Positions 59,242 to 64,000 of a DNA stretch of 64,000 nucleotides are shown here, piece by piece. Under the pieces are notes generated by a model, which saw only the letters and a list, made by a program, of their open reading frames with translations, ran no database searches and was not told where the DNA came from. The position numbers were made by a program, and so were the translations under genes. The DNA comes from Pseudomonas viridiflava (GTDB lineage Bacteria > Pseudomonadota > Gammaproteobacteria > Pseudomonadales > Pseudomonadaceae): contig NZ_UUOC01000052.1 in NCBI RefSeq assembly GCF_900590755.1, positions 372,001-436,000 of the forward strand, given 5' to 3'. Each line of letters starts with the position of its first letter. Within the stretch, counting starts at the first letter, position 1.

Positions 59242-60242
59242 TGGGCGTTCTCCTGTTCGAATTGTCGTTGCGCGGTCTGGCCGCTCATGGCCATGGACAG
59301 CACGGCCATGCGCACGGCGATGCCGTAAGTCACTTGATTGAGGATCACCGAGTGCGCGCCATCGGCTACTGCGGACTCGATTTCCACGCCACGGTTGATC
59401 GGGCCGGGGTGCATCACGATGCAGTCCGGTTTTGCACCGGCCAGACGTGCAGTGGTCAGGCCGAACAGGCGGTAAAATTCGCCTTCGCTCGGTAGCAAAC
59501 CGCCCTGCATGCGTTCACGTTGCAGGCGCAGCATGATCACCACGTCGACATCTTTCAGGCCCTGGGCCAGGTCGGTGTAGACCTTCACACCGTACTGCTC
59601 GACGCCAACCGGCAGCAGGGTTTTCGGGCCGATCACGCGGATGTCCGGGCAGCCCAGCGCCTTGAGCGCGATCATGTTCGAACGGGCGACGCGCGAGTGC
59701 AGGATGTCGCCGACGATGGCCACGGACAGGTTTTCGAAACCGCCCTTGTGACGGCGAATGGTCAGCATGTCGAGCATGCCCTGGGTCGGGTGCGCGTGGC
59801 GGCCGTCGCCACCGTTGATGATCGCCACTTCCGGGCACACGTGCTCGGCAATGAAATGCGCCGCGCCGGAATCACCGTGGCGCACGACGAACATGTCGGC
59901 GGCCATGGCTTCCAGGTTGCGCAGGGTGTCGAACAGCGTCTCGCCCTTGCTGGTGGAGGACGTCGAGACGTTGAGGGTGATCACGTCCGCCGACAGGCGC
60001 TGGGCCGCGAGCTCAAAGGTCGTGCGGGTGCGCGTGGAGTTCTCGAAGAACACGTTGCACACGGTTTTGCCGCGCAACAACGGCACTTTCTTCACCGCCC
60101 GGGCGCCCACTTCCAGAAAGGAATCGGCGGTGTCGAGGATTTCGGTGAGCAGCTCGCGGGGCAAGCCATCAAGGGAAAGGAAGTGGCGCAGCTGACCTTG
60201 ATGGTTGAGCTGCAGCGGGCGCTTGGCGTCGAGGGGCGTCAT
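59238..60242 (-). CDS. pyrB: Aspartate carbamoyltransferase catalytic subunit
   Basis: 334 residues from the ATG at 60242; an in-frame TTG six codons upstream is less likely. FFENSTRTRTTFELAAQRL binds carbamoyl phosphate, HPTQGMLDM and VGDILHSRVARSN are canonical, and VMHPGPINRGVEI closes the active site. It commits carbamoyl phosphate to pyrimidine synthesis. Pseudomonas PyrB has an N-terminal extension that binds regulatory nucleotides, consistent with the roughly 20 extra residues here. It lies between pyrR and pyrC' in one operon. Confidence 0.96.
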   Translation of the reverse strand: MTPLDAKRPLQLNHQGQLRHFLSLDGLPRELLTEILDTADSFLEVGARAVKKVPLLRGKTVCNVFFENSTRTRTTFELAAQRLSADVITLNVSTSSTSKGETLFDTLRNLEAMAADMFVVRHGDSGAAHFIAEHVCPEVAIINGGDGRHAHPTQGMLDMLTIRRHKGGFENLSVAIVGDILHSRVARSNMIALKALGCPDIRVIGPKTLLPVGVEQYGVKVYTDLAQGLKDVDVVIMLRLQRERMQGGLLPSEGEFYRLFGLTTARLAGAKPDCIVMHPGPINRGVEIESAVADGAHSVILNQVTYGIAVRMAVLSMAMSGQTAQRQFEQENAQ

Positions 60243-60266
60243 CGCAAAGGACTCTTTCAAGGGCGG

Positions 60267-60788
60267 TTAAAGGGCGGCGGAAGCGGTGGACAGGTCTTGC
60301 AGTTCAAGGGCCAGCGGCGAGGGGCCGCTTAGCTTGACGCGCTCATTGGCGGCCAGAGACAAGGTGGCACCGACGATGTCCGGACTGATCGGCAGTTCGC
60401 CAGCGTCCAGATCCAGCAGGCAGACCAGCGTCACGCTGGCCGGGCGGCCGTAGTCGAACAGCTCGTTGAGGGCAGCGCGAATGGTGCGGCCGCTCATCAA
60501 TACATCGTCGATCAGTACCAGATGCTGGCCCTCGATCTCGAACGGCAGCTCGGACGGGCGCACTTGTGGGTGCAGGCCGTTCTGGCTGAAGTCATCGCGG
60601 TAAAAGGAAACGTCCAGCGTGCCCAACGGCGTGTCGGGGCCAAGGGCTTCAAGCAACGCCTGCGCTACCCAAACGCCACCCGTGCGAATGCCGATAAAAC
60701 GTGGCTCGCTGATGCCGCGTTTGCTCAGGTGAGCGTTCAGGTCGGTGGCCATCTGACGAATCAGTTCGGCGGGGTTGGGCAGGCTCAT
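60267..60788 (-). CDS. pyrR: Bifunctional pyr operon regulator/uracil phosphoribosyltransferase PyrR
   Basis: 173 residues from the ATG at 60788 (AAGGAG upstream). The PRPP-binding motif LVLIDDVLMSGRTIRAA is intact, as are FIGIRTGGVWVAQAL and LDVSFYRDDF. Family members convert uracil to UMP; in Gram-positives they also cause attenuation at the pyr leader. First gene of pyrR-pyrB-pyrC'. Confidence 0.95.
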   Translation of the reverse strand: MSLPNPAELIRQMATDLNAHLSKRGISEPRFIGIRTGGVWVAQALLEALGPDTPLGTLDVSFYRDDFSQNGLHPQVRPSELPFEIEGQHLVLIDDVLMSGRTIRAALNELFDYGRPASVTLVCLLDLDAGELPISPDIVGATLSLAANERVKLSGPSPLALELQDLSTASAAL

Positions 60789-60887
60789 GAAAGTTGCTCC
60801 TTGAAGTGCCCGAGCCAGGCCCACTTGGCGAATCGCGTTGTGGCGTGGTTCAGGCGGAAACCGGGATTCTGAAAAAGGTTGAACCGA

Positions 60888-61328
60888 TCAGGCGTTGAAC
60901 AATTCGGAGTTGGCATCCAGCCAGCCTTGCAACAACAGCATGGCGGCGATGGCATCGACCGGGTTGTCTTTATAGCTGCCTTTTTGACCGCCGCGGCTCA
61001 TGCGCTCGCCTTTGGCTTCAAAGGTGGTCAGGCGTTCGTCGTGGGTATAGACCGGCACGTTGAAGCGGCCATTGATCCTGCGGGAAAACTTCTCGGCCTT
61101 GGCGCTCATTTCGCTGGGCGTGCCGTCCATATTCAGCGGCAGGCCGACGACAATGGCGTCCGGCTTCCACTCGCGAATCAGGGCTTCGATCTGGCTCCAG
61201 TCCGGCACGCCTTGCGTCGCCTTGAGGGTGCACAGCTCGCGGGCCTGACCGGTAATCACCTGGCCGACCGCGACGCCGATCTGTTTGGTGCCGTAATCAA
61301 AACCCAGCAGTAAACGCATCGCGGCCAT
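60888..61328 (-). CDS. ruvX: Holliday-junction resolvase-like RuvX/YqgF
   Basis: 146 residues: LLLGFDYGTKQIGVAVGQ (first Asp of the RNase H-like site), VVGLPLNMDGTPSEM, DERLTTFEA and SYKDNPVDAIAAMLLLQGWL (second acidic site). It processes the 5' end of 16S rRNA and may cut junctions. Its ATG shares one base with the stop of the upstream algH gene (TGATG), so the two are coupled. Confidence 0.95.
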   Translation of the reverse strand: MAAMRLLLGFDYGTKQIGVAVGQVITGQARELCTLKATQGVPDWSQIEALIREWKPDAIVVGLPLNMDGTPSEMSAKAEKFSRRINGRFNVPVYTHDERLTTFEAKGERMSRGGQKGSYKDNPVDAIAAMLLLQGWLDANSELFNA

Positions 61329-61897
61329 CAGGCGTGGCCTGCCTGGCTGGTCAGCAAGTTGAGGTTGATGCCCAGGCGCGCGGCGGCGGCATCAAGCCGG
61401 TCGTCACTGTCGACATCAAACAGAATGGCCGGGTCGAACGGGCAAGTCAGCCAGGCGTTGGCGGCCATTTCGGCTTCCAGTTGGCCTGCTTCCCAACCGG
61501 CATAACCGAGGGTGATCACATTTTGATCGGGGCCGTAGCCGTCTGCGATGGAGAACAGCACGTCCTGGGACGTCGACAGCGACAGGCCGCCGAGTTCGAC
61601 CGTGGCCTGGAAGATTTGCCCGCTGGGGTGCAGCACAAAGCCGCGATCGGTCTGGACCGGCCCGCCGGTGTGAATGGCGATTTCCTGGCAGCGCGCTGGC
61701 GCAGGCAATTCCGGTCGCAATTGCTCCAGAACGTCAGCCAGGGTAAGGCTTTGCGGTCGGTTGATCACCAGACCCATGGCGCCATTGGCATTGTGCTCGA
61801 CGATGTAGGTCAGCGTCTGCGCAAAGTTCGGATCGGCCATGTGCGGCATGGCGATCAGGAATTGATGCTTGAGGTAACTCGCAGATACGTTTTTCAT
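61328..61897 (-). CDS. algH: YqgE/AlgH family protein
   Basis: 189 residues from the ATG at 61897. YLKHQFLIAMPHMADPNF, VEHNANGAMGLVINRP, IHTGGPVQTDRGFVLH, FSIADGYGPDQNVITLGYAGW and WLTCPFDPAILFD match the whole family. The P. aeruginosa homologue AlgH influences alginate control; its structure shows no catalytic site. The open frame further upstream is not used, as it runs through the tonB gene end. Confidence 0.95.
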   Translation of the reverse strand: MKNVSASYLKHQFLIAMPHMADPNFAQTLTYIVEHNANGAMGLVINRPQSLTLADVLEQLRPELPAPARCQEIAIHTGGPVQTDRGFVLHPSGQIFQATVELGGLSLSTSQDVLFSIADGYGPDQNVITLGYAGWEAGQLEAEMAANAWLTCPFDPAILFDVDSDDRLDAAAARLGINLNLLTSQAGHA

Positions 61898-61973
61898 GAG
61901 CCCTAGTGTGGCGCTGCGCGGCGGGCCTGACAACTGGCAGTTCTGACAGGTCCGCAGGTTTGTGAAGGAGCCG

Positions 61974-62867
61974 TCAGTTACTGAAAAGCTTGTCGCCCTT
62001 GGCGAATTTCCAGGTGCGGATGATTTCCAGGCGATCAATGTCGGCAAGATCGCCGGTGAACGGCGCAAATGGTGCCGCCAGACGCACGATTCGTTGTGCG
62101 GCCTGATCCAGTAGCGGTTGCCCGGAGGACTCCAGCACCAGCACTTCGAACAGTGAGCCGTCACGATTGATTGAAACCATTAGACGCAAATTGCCGTAAA
62201 TCTGCTGGCGGCGGGCTTCTTCCGGGTAGTTCAGGTTGCCCACCCGCTCGACCTTCTTGCGCCAGTCGTCTTTGTACCAGGCGCCTTTGTCGCGCATGGT
62301 GGAGGCGGCATTGAGACGGTGGATCTTCGGGCGTTTGGCGTATAGCTGCTGTTCGTTGGACAGCTCGGCTTCGAGGCTGGCGATTTCGCTGCTCAATTGC
62401 GAACTGTCGAATTCGGGCGCGGCCTTGGGCGTGGGGTCGGGTTTGACCTCTTCACGCTTGGCGACGGTTTTTTGCGGGGATGCGGCTTTAGTGGCGACGA
62501 CGGTCTTGGCCGATTCCTGCTTGACCACCGGCTTGGCGGCAGGAGGCGGGGTGACCTTGTTGATCTTGGTGTCCTGAAAGGGCGCAAGTTCAGTGGTCTT
62601 GGGGATCTCCGCCTTGTCCAGCGTGCCGCTGCCTTGCTGATTGTCCTGGGCGAGAAAGTCCGCCTCTTTGGGCTTGGTTTCGCTTTTGAACGTCGCGAGG
62701 GTGATTTCAAGGGTCTGGCTGATCTGCTCGGGTTTGACGTAGGTAAAGCCCACGCCAAGGATGATCGCCACGTGAATCAACGCCGCGATCAAGAGTGTAA
62801 AGCCCAGACGATCAGCCGGGCGCACGCTCGATTGGGTAAGTTCGTAGGGGAGATCGGCAGCAGTCAT
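61974..62867 (-). CDS. TonB-family energy transducer (TonB3-like)
   Basis: 297 residues from the ATG at 62867; a start ten codons earlier is possible. Cytoplasmic N-terminus, one membrane helix (RLGFTLLIAALIHVAIILGVGFTYV, about 20-42), a long Lys/Pro/Ala-rich periplasmic linker, and a C-terminal TonB domain (YPEEARRQQIYGNLRLMVSI, VLVLESSGQPLLDQAAQRIV). Position between algH and gshB equals that of tonB3 in P. aeruginosa, which affects twitching motility; no exbBD genes are adjacent. Confidence 0.88.
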   Translation of the reverse strand: MTAADLPYELTQSSVRPADRLGFTLLIAALIHVAIILGVGFTYVKPEQISQTLEITLATFKSETKPKEADFLAQDNQQGSGTLDKAEIPKTTELAPFQDTKINKVTPPPAAKPVVKQESAKTVVATKAASPQKTVAKREEVKPDPTPKAAPEFDSSQLSSEIASLEAELSNEQQLYAKRPKIHRLNAASTMRDKGAWYKDDWRKKVERVGNLNYPEEARRQQIYGNLRLMVSINRDGSLFEVLVLESSGQPLLDQAAQRIVRLAAPFAPFTGDLADIDRLEIIRTWKFAKGDKLFSN

Positions 62868-62934
62868 CAGGGGTTTAGTGTCTCTTGGGTATATCAAAGG
62901 CGGTGCATCTTACCTCAGGTTGAAACGCTGACTC

Positions 62935-63023
62935 TGTAGGAGTGAGCTTGCTCGCGATGGGGTCAGGTCAGCTAAAGCTTATATCGGCCATGAAATCGAA
63001 TCGCGAGCAAGCTCACTCCTACA
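62935..63023. repeat. REP pair, family C
   Basis: TGTAGGAGTGAGCTTGCTCG and complement between tonB-like gene and gshB. Confidence 0.95.
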
Positions 63024-63048
63024 GGGGAAATGCATTCCAACAGGCCCC

Positions 63049-64000
63049 TCAGCGAGCCTTCAGCTTCTTCTCGATCACATCCATCAACATGCCGCCGATG
63101 TTGGTCCCGAAAGCATTGTCGATTTCGCGGATACAAGTCGGGCTGGTGACGTTGATTTCGGTCAGATGCTCACCGATCACGTCAAGACCGACGAAGATCA
63201 GTCCTTTTTCACGCAAGGTCGGGCCGATCTGTTCGGCGATCCAGCGATCCTTTTCCGTCAGTGGACGCGCTTCGCCACGGCCGCCAGCGGCCAGGTTGCC
63301 ACGGGTTTCACCGGCTGCCGGGATACGCGCCAGGCAGTAGGGGACAGGTTCGCCATCGACCATCAGGATGCGTTTGTCGCCGTCCTTGATCGCAGGCAAG
63401 TAACCCTGGGCCATGATTTGCTGGGTGCCGTGGGCGGTCAGGGTTTCCAGGATCACCGACAGGTTCGGATCGCCCACCCGGTGACGGAAGATCGACGCGC
63501 CGCCCATGCCGTCCAGCGGCTTGAGTATCACGTCGCCGTGCTCGGCCGCGAACTCACGCAGGATGTCCGCACGACGGCTCACCAGGGTCGGCGGCGTCAA
63601 TTGCGGGAACAGCGTGGCGAACAGCTTTTCATTGCAGTCGCGCAGGCTTTGCGGCTTGTTGACGATCAACACGCCCGCGGTTTCAGCCTGCTCCAGCAGG
63701 TAAGTGGCGTAGACGAATTCCATGTCGAACGGCGGATCCTTGCGCATCAGGATCACGTCCAGATCGTCCAGACCTGCGTCGACTTCGGCTTCCAGCTCGA
63801 ACCATTTGGCCGGGTCAGCGAAGACTTTCAGCGGTTTCATGCGGGCGCGGGCCTGGCCTGCGCTCTGATAAAGATCCTGCTGCTCCATATAGAACAGCGA
63901 CCAGCCACGTTCCTGGGCGGCAAGCAGCATGGCCAGTGAGCTGTCCTTTTTATAGGAGATGCGCTCAATCGGGTCCATGACAATCCCTAGGCGAACGCTC
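63049..64000 (-). CDS. gshB: Glutathione synthetase (start codon cut by window edge)
   Basis: ATP-grasp enzyme joining gamma-glutamylcysteine and glycine. SYKKDSSLAMLLAAQ, YMEQQDLY, LMRKDPPFDMEFVYATYLLE, VVNKPQSLRD-like IVNKPQSLRDCNEK, LKPLDGMGGASIF and GLDVIGEHLTEINVTSPT are all present, and the C-terminus is complete. Seven codons (SVRLGIV) upstream of the first internal Met are visible, in the expected MSVRLGIVMDPI context. The start ATG therefore lies at 64000-64002, with only its last base in the window. Confidence 0.96.
   Translation of the reverse strand, partial: SVRLGIVMDPIERISYKKDSSLAMLLAAQERGWSLFYMEQQDLYQSAGQARARMKPLKVFADPAKWFELEAEVDAGLDDLDVILMRKDPPFDMEFVYATYLLEQAETAGVLIVNKPQSLRDCNEKLFATLFPQLTPPTLVSRRADILREFAAEHGDVILKPLDGMGGASIFRHRVGDPNLSVILETLTAHGTQQIMAQGYLPAIKDGDKRILMVDGEPVPYCLARIPAAGETRGNLAAGGRGEARPLTEKDRWIAEQIGPTLREKGLIFVGLDVIGEHLTEINVTSPTCIREIDNAFGTNIGGMLMDVIEKKLKAR

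Overview
The window is about 64 kb of a Pseudomonas chromosome, most likely from the P. fluorescens/P. syringae side of the genus. I base this on high-GC coding sequence, two OprD-family porins, dozens of palindromic REP elements of the kind these species carry (GTAGGAGCTGCCGAAGGCTG, GTGGGACCGGCTTTAGCC and GTAGGAGTGAGCTTGCTCGC arms), and a right-hand block (yggT-proC-yggS-pilT ... pyrC'-pyrB-pyrR-ruvX-algH-tonB-gshB) that follows the order known from P. aeruginosa. No database search was possible; names rest on motifs and family knowledge.

Left edge, 1-6 kb: an AT-richer accessory segment. An apparent ABC-three-component (ABC-3C) conflict operon (nuclease-like effector, middle component, SMC-like ATPase cut by the window edge) is followed by a RelE/HigB-like toxin with its HTH antitoxin. 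A stranded 3' end of pckA with its terminator comes next, then a second, toxin-less and frameshifted copy of the antitoxin. This looks like the right end of a genomic island that used the 3' end of pckA as its target. A putative alpha/beta-hydrolase (T6SS lipase-like) and a membrane-anchored cysteine-rich protein follow.

6-24 kb: core-like genes. They are a RecQ-family helicase, a thioesterase, a glycine-zipper protein, a LysR regulator with fdhD and an FdhF/YdeP-type oxidoreductase, a BON-LysM protein, a HAD nucleotidase, nudE-cysQ, dctB-dctD, and the rfbBACD operon for dTDP-L-rhamnose.

24-46 kb: metabolic and transport genes. They include a three-domain kinase/aminotransferase protein, aguA, an OprD porin, an AraC regulator, two chemoreceptors, a second OprD porin, and a 5-oxoprolinase-like operon. 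That operon comprises an Nramp-like transporter, pxpA, a DUF1445 protein, fused pxpBC and a biotin carboxylase-BCCP fusion, with a divergent GntR regulator.

46.7-50.8 kb: a small island abutting tRNA-Thr(TGT), flanked by direct repeats of the tRNA 3' end and terminator. It holds only two genes, in the same orientation. One is a NYN-family RNase fused to an Xre/MbcA/ParS-type toxin-binding domain. The other is a primase (AEP, TOTE-type)-helicase fusion. This pair is my best candidate for a poorly described conflict/defence system.

51-64 kb: a membrane J-domain protein, a DUF6124/DUF3077-like small gene preceded by a strongly structured leader RNA, then the conserved proC-pilT-pyrimidine-gshB block. 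The glutathione synthetase gene at the right edge lacks only the first two bases of its start codon.
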